Position numbers and translations under genes: made by a program. Below the pieces are notes generated by a model. It had not been told where the DNA came from and made no database searches. It saw nothing but the letters and a program-made list of their open reading frames with translations. A stretch of 53,016 nt of DNA from Devosiaceae bacterium (GTDB lineage Bacteria > Pseudomonadota > Alphaproteobacteria > Rhizobiales > Devosiaceae), in assembly GCA_021648375.1 (NCBI GenBank), contig JAKISW010000020.1:1-53016 (forward strand), read 5' to 3'. Of this stretch, positions 1 to 8,329 are shown in pieces (positions within the stretch are counted from its first letter, which is position 1; every line of letters begins with the position of its first letter).

Positions 1-37
1 CGGCTCAAGGCCGGGAAGGTGCATATTGTTTCCGTTC

Positions 38-135
38 GTCATTGCGAGGAGTGCTAGCGACGAAGCAATCCAGAAGTTTTTAGGCCCTCGCATCAAAACT
101 GGATTGCCGCGCTCACTAAAGTTCGCTCGCAATGG
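38..135. repeat. Imperfect long palindrome (dispersed intergenic repeat)
   Basis: The left arm reads cattgcgagg...cgaagcaatccag and the right arm ctggattgccgcg...gctcgcaatgg, giving an imperfect inverted repeat of about 100 bases. Elements of this CATTGCGAG/GCAATCCAG type are common between genes in Alphaproteobacteria. No gene was found in 1-315 apart from this element and the hairpin pair at 185-262. Confidence 0.75.
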
Positions 136-184
136 CGCTTGCTTTTGCCATCAATCGTCAAACTCGGGCTTGTGCTTTCGTCAT

Positions 185-262
185 ACTCGGGCTTGACCCG
201 AGTATCCATATCAACTCACTCCCAAGCGGAAACCTCCATGGATCCTCGGGTCAAGCCCGAGG
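185..262. repeat. Pair of CTCGGG-N5-CCCGAG hairpin repeats
   Basis: Two palindromic units, ACTCGGG-CTTGA-CCCGAGT (185-203) and CCTCGGG-TCAAG-CCCGAGG (244-262), lie in inverted orientation. Each can fold alone and the two can also pair with each other. The same unit recurs at 16161-16181 and 16206-16226. It is a dispersed REP-like element. Confidence 0.85.
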
Positions 263-315
263 GTGACAAAAGTTGGTTGCCGCACTCACTCCATTCCTCG
301 CAATAATCCACCTAT

Positions 316-867
316 TCAATTTCTCTTCATCAAACTCAACAACTCATCCCTAAAACAAACCATAGGAGGCTTAGTCCTCAAATCCAGGTGTTTCTCAATA
401 TATTCCCACCATTGCTCCATGTAGTTTATGAAACCTACATTTGTCGTAGTTAGTGCAGTATTTTTATCCAAAATATCGGCATAATAAGCGTCGCAAAATA
501 AACGCCAACAATTTACAGTGTTTATTAAGTGAGTATGTGCCTTCGGTTCCGACAAGAGCCTTTCCACATCTTCTACGGAGAGGCTCTTCCCAACAAAAAA
601 CCCATCTGATTCAGCTACCATATTTTGTAGAAAACTAGTGGACTCCAAATATGATTCACTATGGAGTGGATTGAGATTAAAAGCAGATTCCATTTTTTTT
701 CTATAAGTTTCAGCTTTTATTTGCTTTCGAAATTCCCTATCCTGCCAAAATGAAATTGCCACCGCCACTGCTGAAAAAATTGCGGCGAATGCCGCTGCAA
801 TTGTTGATACAATCACCCAGATATTTCCCGAATTTTCTTGAACAGAGTTTATTAATTCAGTTTCCAT
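316..867 (-). CDS. Hypothetical protein with one N-terminal membrane segment
   Basis: A 183-residue protein of unknown function. I place the start at the METEL methionine (867) because a strong ribosome binding site (AGGGGGGTGGGG) lies directly before it. The longer frame from 897 would overlap the end of pccB. Residues about 17-45 form one hydrophobic segment rich in Ala, Ile and Val. The rest is charged, partly helical and probably cytoplasmic, so this looks like a membrane-anchored soluble domain. It ends in DNA full of hairpin repeats and looks more AT-rich than its neighbours, which suggests accessory DNA. No catalytic motif was recognised. Confidence 0.6.
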   Translation of the reverse strand: METELINSVQENSGNIWVIVSTIAAAFAAIFSAVAVAISFWQDREFRKQIKAETYRKKMESAFNLNPLHSESYLESTSFLQNMVAESDGFFVGKSLSVEDVERLLSEPKAHTHLINTVNCWRLFCDAYYADILDKNTALTTTNVGFINYMEQWWEYIEKHLDLRTKPPMVCFRDELLSLMKRN

Positions 868-877
868 CCCCACCCCC

Positions 878-2410
878 CTACAATGGTATATTATCATGCT
901 TCTTCGGCGGCCCCTCGACCCGCTTACCTTTAAGCGTTGAAAAAGCCCGTATCAGACGCTTGCGTGAATTGTGCGGCAAAATCACATCATCAATAAAACC
1001 GCGCTCGGCAGCGACAAACGGATTGGCAAACCGGGCCTCATAATCCGCCGTGCGTTGCGCGATTTTTTCCTTATCTCCCAATTCACTTCGATAGATAATC
1101 TCGGTGGCTCCCTTGGCGCCCATCACCGCGATTTCGGCCGTTGGCCAGGCGTAATTTATATCAGCGCGAATATGTTTTGAGGCCATCACATCATAGGCCC
1201 CGCCATAGGCTTTTCTGGTAATCAGGGTGACTTTTGGCACCGTGGCCTCGGCATAAGCGAACAATAATTTGGCCCCGTGCTTGATAATGCCCCCATATTC
1301 CTGGGCCGTGCCGGGCAAAAATCCGGGCACGTCGACCAGCGTTAAAATCGGAATATTAAAACAATCGCAAAAGCGCACAAATCGCGCCGCCTTTTTAGAG
1401 GCGTCAATATCAAGGCATCCGGCCAGCACTTTGGGCTGGTTGGCCACAACACCCACCGTGTCCCCATCCAGCCGAATAAAGCCCACAAGAATATTACCCG
1501 CATGCTCGCGCTGAATCTGTAAAAATTCGCCTTCATCAGCGATTTTTTCAATCACCTCTTCCATGTCATAGGGGGTATTGGCATTTTGAGGAATAATATG
1601 GTCCAGCGACATTTCCGCCCGATCAACCGCATCGTTTACCACCATATGCGGCGCTTTTTCCCGGTTACTAAGGGGAAGATATTCAAACAGCCGCCGCACT
1701 TCCAACAGCGTTTCAATATCATTATCAAACGCAGCATCAGCCACCGAGGATTTTTTTGTATGGGTGCTGGCCCCGCCCAGCTCCTCGGCGGAAACAATCT
1801 CGTTGGTCACGGTTTTTACCACGTCAGGGCCGGTGACAAACATATAAGAAGTGTCGCGCACCATATAGATGAAATCAGTCATGGCGGGGGAATAAACTGC
1901 CCCACCGGCGCAGGGGCCCATGATGACAGAAATCTGCGGCACCACGCCAGAGGCCTGCACATTGCGCCAGAAAACTTCCGCATAGCCGCCAAGAGAATCC
2001 ACGCCTTCTTGTATGCGCGCGCCTCCGCTATCGTTAAGCCCGATTACCGGAGCACCATTTTGCATCGCAAGATCAAGAATTTTGCAGATTTTTAACGCAT
2101 GGGTTTCGCTGAGTGAGCCACCAAACACCGTAAAATCCTGCGAATATACATAGGTCATACGGCCGTTAATGGCCCCCCAGCCGGTAACCACCCCATCGCC
2201 GGGAATGTCCTGATCTGCCATGCCAAAATCATTGCAGCGCTGGGTGACAAACATGTCATATTCTTCAAAACTGTCCGGATCCAGCAACACATCCAGGCGC
2301 TCTCTGGCGGTAAGTTTGCCCTTCCCATGTTGAACATCAATCCGGCGCTGTCCGCCCCCCAACCGTGCTTCGGCGCGTCGATTTTCCAGCGCTTTAATTA
2401 TGTCAGGCAT
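878..2410 (-). CDS. pccB: Propionyl-CoA carboxylase beta subunit
   Basis: This is the carboxyltransferase subunit that moves carboxyl from carboxybiotin to propionyl-CoA, making methylmalonyl-CoA in the cytosol. The length of 510 residues is normal for the family. Visible hallmarks are the N-terminal KLTARERLDVLLD stretch, the GGARIQEGVDSLGGY stretch, GPCAGGAVYSPA (oxyanion-hole Gly-Ala loop) and TRKAYGGAYDVM in the C-terminal half. The start has a GGGGAT ribosome binding site. The biotin-carrying alpha subunit (PccA) is not adjacent on the right, and to the left is an unrelated orphan gene. Acetyl- or methylcrotonyl-CoA carboxylase beta chains are related, but the match to PccB is clearly closest. 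Confidence 0.95.
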   Translation of the reverse strand: MPDIIKALENRRAEARLGGGQRRIDVQHGKGKLTARERLDVLLDPDSFEEYDMFVTQRCNDFGMADQDIPGDGVVTGWGAINGRMTYVYSQDFTVFGGSLSETHALKICKILDLAMQNGAPVIGLNDSGGARIQEGVDSLGGYAEVFWRNVQASGVVPQISVIMGPCAGGAVYSPAMTDFIYMVRDTSYMFVTGPDVVKTVTNEIVSAEELGGASTHTKKSSVADAAFDNDIETLLEVRRLFEYLPLSNREKAPHMVVNDAVDRAEMSLDHIIPQNANTPYDMEEVIEKIADEGEFLQIQREHAGNILVGFIRLDGDTVGVVANQPKVLAGCLDIDASKKAARFVRFCDCFNIPILTLVDVPGFLPGTAQEYGGIIKHGAKLLFAYAEATVPKVTLITRKAYGGAYDVMASKHIRADINYAWPTAEIAVMGAKGATEIIYRSELGDKEKIAQRTADYEARFANPFVAAERGFIDDVILPHNSRKRLIRAFSTLKGKRVEGPPKKHDNIPL

Positions 2411-2487
2411 TTATCCCCCAAAAATTCGAACAAAATCTATCGGATTTTAAATCAAAACCCGACAAGTCCAAAAGCAATATTTCTAAT

Positions 2488-3204
2488 TCACCGAAGGCTG
2501 CAACATCCTTCAACCGCGCTGGTGCCACGTGGCGATGTTATCAAGAGATTTACCCACCAGCCATAATTTCTATCGCTCATCCCGTCTGAGCATTGCCGGC
2601 CTGAAACGATGGCGTACATAACCGAATCGGGTCCGTTATCCCCGCTGGCTCCGATGGCTTGCACAAAACTATTGGGTCCGCTCCTGCCATCAAATCCCCC
2701 CGCTTCAGTGATAGAAAAATTCAAACCCGCATCATCAAGTCTGGAATAGGTAATTTCTTCACCTGATATTTCAGAATACCAGAATGGCTCGGTCCCTGCA
2801 CAAACCAGACCCTGAGGCAAATAACTATTGCCCACTTTTGGAACCGGAATTTCTCTCAAATGAGCCATATTAACCCAGGCATTACCCTCTCCGGCAATTA
2901 CATATCCCCATCCATTTTCAATTTTTAATATTTCAATCGGCCCGGCCTCAAGGGCATATTCGCCAATCACCTCGGCTCCAGCCACTGGCTCAACCCTGAT
3001 TTTAAGACTGCCATCGTCACCAACATCGCTCACCCGATAATAAGAGGGACGCACATCATTACCCAGAACTTCGCTACCAAAAACGTCATCGCCTATAAAT
3101 TGATTTTCCAAATCTTGCTTTTCCGCAGTGCTAGCTGGAACAACCAAAAGCAGCGGCAACATAGCCACAAAAAAAGCCCGTGAAAAAACCCTATAAAAAA
3201 TCAT
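2488..3204 (-). CDS. Secreted SH3-like protein with COG3650-type C-terminal domain
   Basis: A 238-residue exported protein with a signal peptide that probably ends at ...PASTA (residue 27). Residues about 50-120 look like a bacterial SH3-type fold (LKIRVEPVAGAEVIG ... GWGYVIAGEGNAWVN). The C-terminal half has the CAGTEPFW motif and a terminal GCCSLR, as in the COG3650 family of uncharacterised periplasmic proteins. Conserved cysteines (CAGTEPF, GRQC, GCC) may form disulfides. The start at 3204 is supported by AAGGAAA six bases upstream. Function is unknown; a cell-envelope role is inferred from export and the SH3 fold. It lies 77 bases upstream of pccB in the same orientation but shows no obvious link to it. 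Confidence 0.8.
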   Translation of the reverse strand: MIFYRVFSRAFFVAMLPLLLVVPASTAEKQDLENQFIGDDVFGSEVLGNDVRPSYYRVSDVGDDGSLKIRVEPVAGAEVIGEYALEAGPIEILKIENGWGYVIAGEGNAWVNMAHLREIPVPKVGNSYLPQGLVCAGTEPFWYSEISGEEITYSRLDDAGLNFSITEAGGFDGRSGPNSFVQAIGASGDNGPDSVMYAIVSGRQCSDGMSDRNYGWWVNLLITSPRGTSAVEGCCSLR

Positions 3205-3471
3205 GATATTTCCTTCAAAAACAATTCAACTGCCCACCGCTTAATCAGCCAATAAACACACCATTCCTATAGCACAATTTATCCCATTTGAATAATTGAG
3301 TACGTTCATCAACAAAACATTTCAGCCGAAGCCAACGCATCTTTGCCACTCGCTTCTGATACAAACTTCTTATACCAAAACGTCACTTCCAATAGCTCCC
3401 ATCTCTGCATTCTCCTTATAATTGGCTAAAACAGCTGATTTATTGCTGGGGATCAACAAGGGAGAAAAATA

Positions 3472-4758
3472 ATGGCTCATATAGTTGTAATGGGTGCCGG
3501 GCTTGGCGGTGCAATCATGGCCTATGAAATGAAGGACGAGTTGCGCAAAGGTGATAAGTTAACCGTTGTAACCAAAGATCCCAAATATCATTTTGTCCCT
3601 TCAAACCCATGGGTTGCAGTCAATTGGCGCTCCCGCAAAGACATAGAAATTGATCTTGCCCCGGTCATGAAGCGCCGTGGTATAGATTTTATTCCAACAG
3701 CAGTTGAAAAGGTTGAGCCTGATAACAACCGCCTTGAGCTGATTGATGGCAAAATCATTGAATATGATTTTTTAATTATTGCCACGGGGCCTGAGCTGGC
3801 CTTTGACGAGGTTGAAGGCCTTGGCCCAGAAGGCAATACCCATTCCATCTGCCATGTGGATCATGCTGTTGAAGCAGGCAAAGCCTTTGATGAATTCTGC
3901 AAAGATCCGGGGCCGTTGGTTGTCGGAGCAGCGCAGGGTGCGTCCTGTTATGGCCCCGCCTATGAATTTACCTTTATTCTTGAGACCGAACTGCGTCGCC
4001 GCAAAATCCGCGATCAGGTTCCAATTACCTATATCACCCCCGAACCCTATATCGGTCATCTTGGGCTGGACGGGGTGGGCGACACCAAAAACCTCATCGA
4101 AAGCGCCATGCGTGACAAACACATCAAGTGGATGACCAATACCAAGGTCAACAAGGTCGATCCCGGCGTGATGCATGTGGAGACCATGAACCCGGATGGA
4201 ACTTCCCTTTCCACCAGCGAAGTGCCGTTTAAATATTCTATGATGCTACCAGCTTTTCGCGGCATCAAACCTTTGATGGGTATTGACGGACTGGTTAATC
4301 CGCGCGGTTTTGTAATCGTTGACAAGCACCAGAAAAACCCCAAATTCAACAATATTTTTTCGGTAGGTGTATGCATTGCCATCCCCCCTATGGGACCAAC
4401 CGCCCTGCCGGTAGGAGTTCCAAAAACCGGATTTATGATCGAAAGCATGGTCACCGCCACCGCCAAAAACATCGGCCAGATATTGCGCAATCAACAGCCA
4501 AGCCATCAGGGTAGCTGGAATGCGGTCTGCCTTGCAGATTTCGGCGATGATGGAATTGCCTTTATCGCCCAGCCGCAAATGCCCCCGCGCAACGTCAACT
4601 GGTCCTCTGAGGGGAAATGGGTGCATTTGGCAAAGGTTGGTTTTGAAAAATATTTCATTGGCAAAATGCGCCGGGGCAAGTCCGAACCATTTTATGAAAA
4701 GCTGGCTCTGGATATGATGGGCATCAACAAGCTCAAAGAGGTTACAAAAGGCAAATAG
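3472..4758 (+). CDS. sqr: Sulfide:quinone oxidoreductase (type I)
   Basis: A membrane-associated flavoprotein that oxidises sulfide to polysulfide/sulfur and passes electrons to the quinone pool. It starts with the dinucleotide-binding motif GAGLGG. The three redox-active cysteines of the Rhodobacter capsulatus type I enzyme are all present at the same numbers: C127 (HSIC), C159 (GASC) and C353 (WNAVC). FVPSNPWVAV near the N-terminus, EPYIGHLG, and a C-terminal amphipathic region (WVHLAKVGFEKYFI) for membrane attachment are also typical. Its 428 residues match the family. The ribosome binding site GGGAG precedes the ATG. It appears to be a single gene, with no persulfide dioxygenase or ArsR-type sulfide regulator beside it. 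The TAG stop is followed by GGACCC. Confidence 0.95.
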   Translation: MAHIVVMGAGLGGAIMAYEMKDELRKGDKLTVVTKDPKYHFVPSNPWVAVNWRSRKDIEIDLAPVMKRRGIDFIPTAVEKVEPDNNRLELIDGKIIEYDFLIIATGPELAFDEVEGLGPEGNTHSICHVDHAVEAGKAFDEFCKDPGPLVVGAAQGASCYGPAYEFTFILETELRRRKIRDQVPITYITPEPYIGHLGLDGVGDTKNLIESAMRDKHIKWMTNTKVNKVDPGVMHVETMNPDGTSLSTSEVPFKYSMMLPAFRGIKPLMGIDGLVNPRGFVIVDKHQKNPKFNNIFSVGVCIAIPPMGPTALPVGVPKTGFMIESMVTATAKNIGQILRNQQPSHQGSWNAVCLADFGDDGIAFIAQPQMPPRNVNWSSEGKWVHLAKVGFEKYFIGKMRRGKSEPFYEKLALDMMGINKLKEVTKGK

Positions 4759-4825
4759 GGACCCAAAAAAATTCCTTTTAGGGCTCAACAGACCGCTTGC
4801 ACATTTTTGCGCTTGCGCCCATTCT

Positions 4826-4865
4826 GGTGTTTTATGGCTTGAACATAGCCTGAGCATAAAACACC
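4826..4865 (+). promoter_or_regulatory. Perfect 11-bp inverted repeat just upstream of ade
   Basis: GGTGTTTTATG (4826-4836) pairs perfectly with CATAAAACACC (4855-4865) around an 18-base loop, which can itself pair GGCT with AGCC. The right arm ends directly before the GGAAG ribosome binding site of adenine deaminase (ATG at 4879). It could be an RNA hairpin controlling translation or an operator for a dimeric repressor. It does not resemble the known purine riboswitch core. Confidence 0.6.
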
Positions 4866-4878
4866 GGAAGCTGCATCC

Positions 4879-6588
4879 ATGACCGACCAAAAATCTCTTA
4901 CCCGCGCAATCCAAATCGGTCGCGGTGACATCCCAGCCGATCTGGTTCTAAAAAATATATCGATGCTTGATGTTATATCCGGTGATGTCACCGTGACCGA
5001 CATAGCCATATCCAACGAAAGAATTGTTGGCACCCATGACACCTATTCCGGCACAAAAGAAATTGACTGCACCGGAAAATGGGCCGTTCCCGGATTTATC
5101 GACACTCATCTTCATATTGAAAGCTCACTCGTCACCCCGTTTGAGTTTGATCGCTGCGTTTTGCCCCATGGGGTAACCTCGGTTATTTGCGACCCCCATG
5201 AAATTGCCAACGTGCTTGGGACGCAGGGAATTAAATATTTCCTCGAATGTGCCGAACGCACCATTATGGACATCCGCATCAATCTATCCTCCTGCGTTCC
5301 TGCGACGGTTTTTGAAACTTCGGGCGCTCGCCTGGAGCTTTCAGACCTTCTTCCCTTTGCCTCCCATGAAAAGGTCATCGGGCTGGCCGAAATGATGAAT
5401 TTCCCCGGCGTTATCAATACCGACCCGGATATAATTGCCAAACTTGTGGCTTTTCAGGACAAACATCTGGATGGCCACGCACCCTTATTGTCAGGAAAAG
5501 ATCTTAACGCCTATCTGGCGGCCGGTATTCGCACCGATCATGAAGCTACCAGCGAAAAAGAAGCCCGCGAAAAGCTTGCAAAAGGCATGGCAATCCTAAT
5601 TCGCGAAGGTTCGGTTTCCAAAGATCTTGATGCCTTGGCGCCAATCATAGACCACAACACAGCCAGTTATCTTGCCCTTTGCACCGATGATCGTAATCCC
5701 CTTGATATTGCCGAAGAGGGCCATATCGACACCCTTATCCGCCGCCTGATCGCCAAGAATATTGCACCCCATCTGATCTATCGCATGGCTTCTATTTCTG
5801 CTGCTAAAATTTTTGGCCTCAAAGATCGCGGATTGCTGGGTCCGGGCTGGCGCGCCGACATTGTTATTCTTGATGATTTGGAAAAATGTCAGATTTCTTC
5901 GGTGATCTGCGGGGGTCAAATCATCAGGGATGAACTGTTTGCTGCGCGCGAAACTGTTGCGCCGGTGGGCCTGAATTCCATGAAGGCAAAACCTGTTTCC
6001 CCAGAAGCCTTTGAGATGAAACCCCTGCACGGCAAAAATCAAATGCCGGTGATTAAGGTCAAGCCCGGCCTGATCATAACATTTCGGGAAGATGCAACTT
6101 TAGCAGTGACCGAAAAGGGCGTGCAGCCGGATCTGGACAAAGACATCATCAAGGTTGCAGTGGTCGAGCGCCATGGCATAAACGGCAATATCGGCCATGG
6201 ATTTGTCAATGGATTTGGCCTCAAATCCGGAGCCATTGCATCTTCAGTCGGCCATGACAGCCACAATATTACGGTTATTGGTGCCAACGAAGATGATATG
6301 GCTTTGGCTGTTAATCGTCTGATTGAGTTAAAGGGCGGGTTTTGCGTTGCCAATGAGGGAGAGATTTTAAGCGAACTGGCCCTGCCCATTGCCGGGTTGA
6401 TGAGCCATTTGCCCTTTGAAGAAATTTCCCTGTCACTGGAGCACCTGCGCGATGCTGCCCACTCCATTGGCTGCACCCTGCCGGAGCCGTTTTTGCAGGT
6501 GGCATTTTTGGCCTTGCCGGTTATTCCTCATCTTAAAATGACTGACAGGGGCCTGTTTGATGTGGATAAATTTGAATTTGTTAATTAA
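4879..6588 (+). CDS. ade: Adenine deaminase
   Basis: A metal-dependent amidohydrolase that converts adenine to hypoxanthine and ammonia, feeding adenine into purine salvage or degradation. Its 569 residues are typical. The metal-binding GFIDTHLHIESS motif lies near residue 75-85, DHEAT around 220, and the fold ends in the characteristic Ade C-terminal domain (GHGFVNGFGLKSGA, SVGHDSHNI). The ATG has GGAAG eight bases upstream. It is set apart from the xanthine/urate genes by about 10 kb, and a perfect inverted repeat lies directly in front of it, so it may be separately controlled. Two CocE-like hydrolases follow in the same direction. Confidence in the reaction is high because both domains are present and intact. 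Confidence 0.95.
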   Translation: MTDQKSLTRAIQIGRGDIPADLVLKNISMLDVISGDVTVTDIAISNERIVGTHDTYSGTKEIDCTGKWAVPGFIDTHLHIESSLVTPFEFDRCVLPHGVTSVICDPHEIANVLGTQGIKYFLECAERTIMDIRINLSSCVPATVFETSGARLELSDLLPFASHEKVIGLAEMMNFPGVINTDPDIIAKLVAFQDKHLDGHAPLLSGKDLNAYLAAGIRTDHEATSEKEAREKLAKGMAILIREGSVSKDLDALAPIIDHNTASYLALCTDDRNPLDIAEEGHIDTLIRRLIAKNIAPHLIYRMASISAAKIFGLKDRGLLGPGWRADIVILDDLEKCQISSVICGGQIIRDELFAARETVAPVGLNSMKAKPVSPEAFEMKPLHGKNQMPVIKVKPGLIITFREDATLAVTEKGVQPDLDKDIIKVAVVERHGINGNIGHGFVNGFGLKSGAIASSVGHDSHNITVIGANEDDMALAVNRLIELKGGFCVANEGEILSELALPIAGLMSHLPFEEISLSLEHLRDAAHSIGCTLPEPFLQVAFLALPVIPHLKMTDRGLFDVDKFEFVN

Positions 6589-6626
6589 CATTTAAAAAGG
6601 TTTTGGAAAACGGGAGGACCCAACAC

Positions 6627-8279
6627 ATGAGTTTTGCGAGTAAATTTTTTGCCTGGCGCAATAAGATAAAACCAGCCACCCACAGGGTGAAAAAAAGTGC
6701 CGACAATATCGTCACTTCGTTTGACAACACAAAACTTTTGACCGACATATATTTCCCTCAAGGCACTTCTTCAGGCAACAACGCCCCCTTCCCCACCATT
6801 CTTATTCGCACTGCCTATAAACGGGCTGGATTTGCCAATTATGCCAGAATTTATGCGGAACGCGGCTTTATCACTGTTTTACAGGCCTGTCGCGGCACCG
6901 ATGGATCGGGCGGTGAAATCGGCCCGCTATTGCTGGAGCGTGAAGATGGTCTGGCCACTCTTGAATGGCTAAAAAAGCAGGATTGGTTTGACGGCAGATT
7001 GGGCATGAGTGGCCCCTCTTATTTGGGATATGTGCAATGGGCTATTTGTGATTCCATGCCAGAAAAAAGCGCCATCGCCACCCAGATCGCCACCACCGAA
7101 TATCAGAATGTTTTATTTCCCCAGGGCGCAACAAACCTGCAATTCTGGCTTTCATGGATGCAATTGAATGAGGGGCTGGCCAGCTCACCATTAAAATTCA
7201 TGTTTGGCGTAATAAGCGGAAAAATAGAGCGCAATACCAAAAGCGCGGCCAATACTACTCCGTTGATTGATGCGGATATAGCCGCCGCTGGCCATAAAGT
7301 GGATTTTTGGCGACGCTGGATGCTGAGTGAGGTAAAAAGACCCGAACACTGGCAACAGCTTTCTCAATCAGGGCGCATTGACAAAAATACCCCACCCAAT
7401 TCCTTCGTTTCCGGCTGGTATGATTTTATCATTGATGAGTTGATTGACGACTATAATCGCTTGCGCAAAAACGGCCACAATCCATATCTAACCATTGGCC
7501 CATGGACCCATGTTGACCCCAAACTCATTGCCCAAAGCGTGCACGATACTTTGGCGTGGATGAAGGCCAAACTGAAGGATGATGCTTCTGATTTGCGCGA
7601 AAAACCGGTGCGCATTTTTATTCCCGGTCTCAATAAGTGGCGCGAATATGAAAGCTATCCACCCCCTGGAGCAAAAGAAACCACCCTATATCTGGAACCG
7701 GAAAATTCCCTGTTTTCCAAACCGGTTGAAACGGCAGAACCGGCCAAATTCACCTATGATCCCAATGATCCAACCCCAAATCTTGGGGGCGCTATCTTCG
7801 CCTTTACAGGGGCCGGAGCATTTGACAACAGGCCTTTGGAGGCACGAGATGACGTGCTTACATTTACCAGCGAGCCTTTAAACGAAGCCAAAACCCTGAT
7901 CGGGCAGCCAAAGGTAAAACTCTTTGCTAAATCCAGCCTTGAACATACCGATTTTGTCGCCCGCCTTTGCGACGTTCACCCAAACGGCAAATCTATAAAT
8001 ATCTGCGATGGTTTTGTTCGCATTACCCCAAAAAACAACAAAAAACTCCCCGACGGCTGCTGGGAAATAGATATCGTATTACACAATAGCGCCCATCAGT
8101 TTGCCCCCGGCCACCAGCTGCGATTACAGATTTGCAGCGGTGCTCACCCCAAAATTTCACGCAATCCCGGAGTTGAAGAAGAAGTTGATAAAATTCCTGA
8201 TTTTTTGGTGGCGCAACAAAGCATTTTCTTTGATAAAAAACGCCCAAGTTCCATAAATTTGCCCCTATATGATCTATAA
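6627..8279 (+). CDS. CocE/NonD-family serine hydrolase (copy 1)
   Basis: A 550-residue alpha/beta hydrolase of the X-Pro dipeptidyl-peptidase S15/CocE family with the C-terminal jelly-roll domain. The probable triad is S131 in GPSYLG, Asp in SGWYD and His in GPWTH. No signal peptide is visible, so it should be cytosolic. The ATG at 6627 has GGGAGG nine bases upstream and is preferred over an in-frame TTG at 6603. Family members cleave esters or amides (cocaine esterase, glutaryl acylase, alpha-amino ester hydrolase), so the substrate cannot be named. It starts 38 bases after ade and is followed 50 bases later by a paralogue, suggesting one transcript. Confidence 0.9.
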   Translation: MSFASKFFAWRNKIKPATHRVKKSADNIVTSFDNTKLLTDIYFPQGTSSGNNAPFPTILIRTAYKRAGFANYARIYAERGFITVLQACRGTDGSGGEIGPLLLEREDGLATLEWLKKQDWFDGRLGMSGPSYLGYVQWAICDSMPEKSAIATQIATTEYQNVLFPQGATNLQFWLSWMQLNEGLASSPLKFMFGVISGKIERNTKSAANTTPLIDADIAAAGHKVDFWRRWMLSEVKRPEHWQQLSQSGRIDKNTPPNSFVSGWYDFIIDELIDDYNRLRKNGHNPYLTIGPWTHVDPKLIAQSVHDTLAWMKAKLKDDASDLREKPVRIFIPGLNKWREYESYPPPGAKETTLYLEPENSLFSKPVETAEPAKFTYDPNDPTPNLGGAIFAFTGAGAFDNRPLEARDDVLTFTSEPLNEAKTLIGQPKVKLFAKSSLEHTDFVARLCDVHPNGKSINICDGFVRITPKNNKKLPDGCWEIDIVLHNSAHQFAPGHQLRLQICSGAHPKISRNPGVEEEVDKIPDFLVAQQSIFFDKKRPSSINLPLYDL

Positions 8280-8329
8280 CAAATACTGACCCCAGACGTT
8301 AGGGCAAAAAACTAAAAAGAGCGTCAAAA

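Noticed and set aside
868..897. Longer start for the first orphan gene, overlapping pccB
   Set aside because: The strong ribosome binding site lies just before the internal ATG at 867, and the extra residues would overlap the pccB end without a signal of their own.
4759..4878. Purine riboswitch in the ade leader
   Set aside because: The hairpin lacks the conserved three-way junction and loop-loop sequences of the purine riboswitch class.
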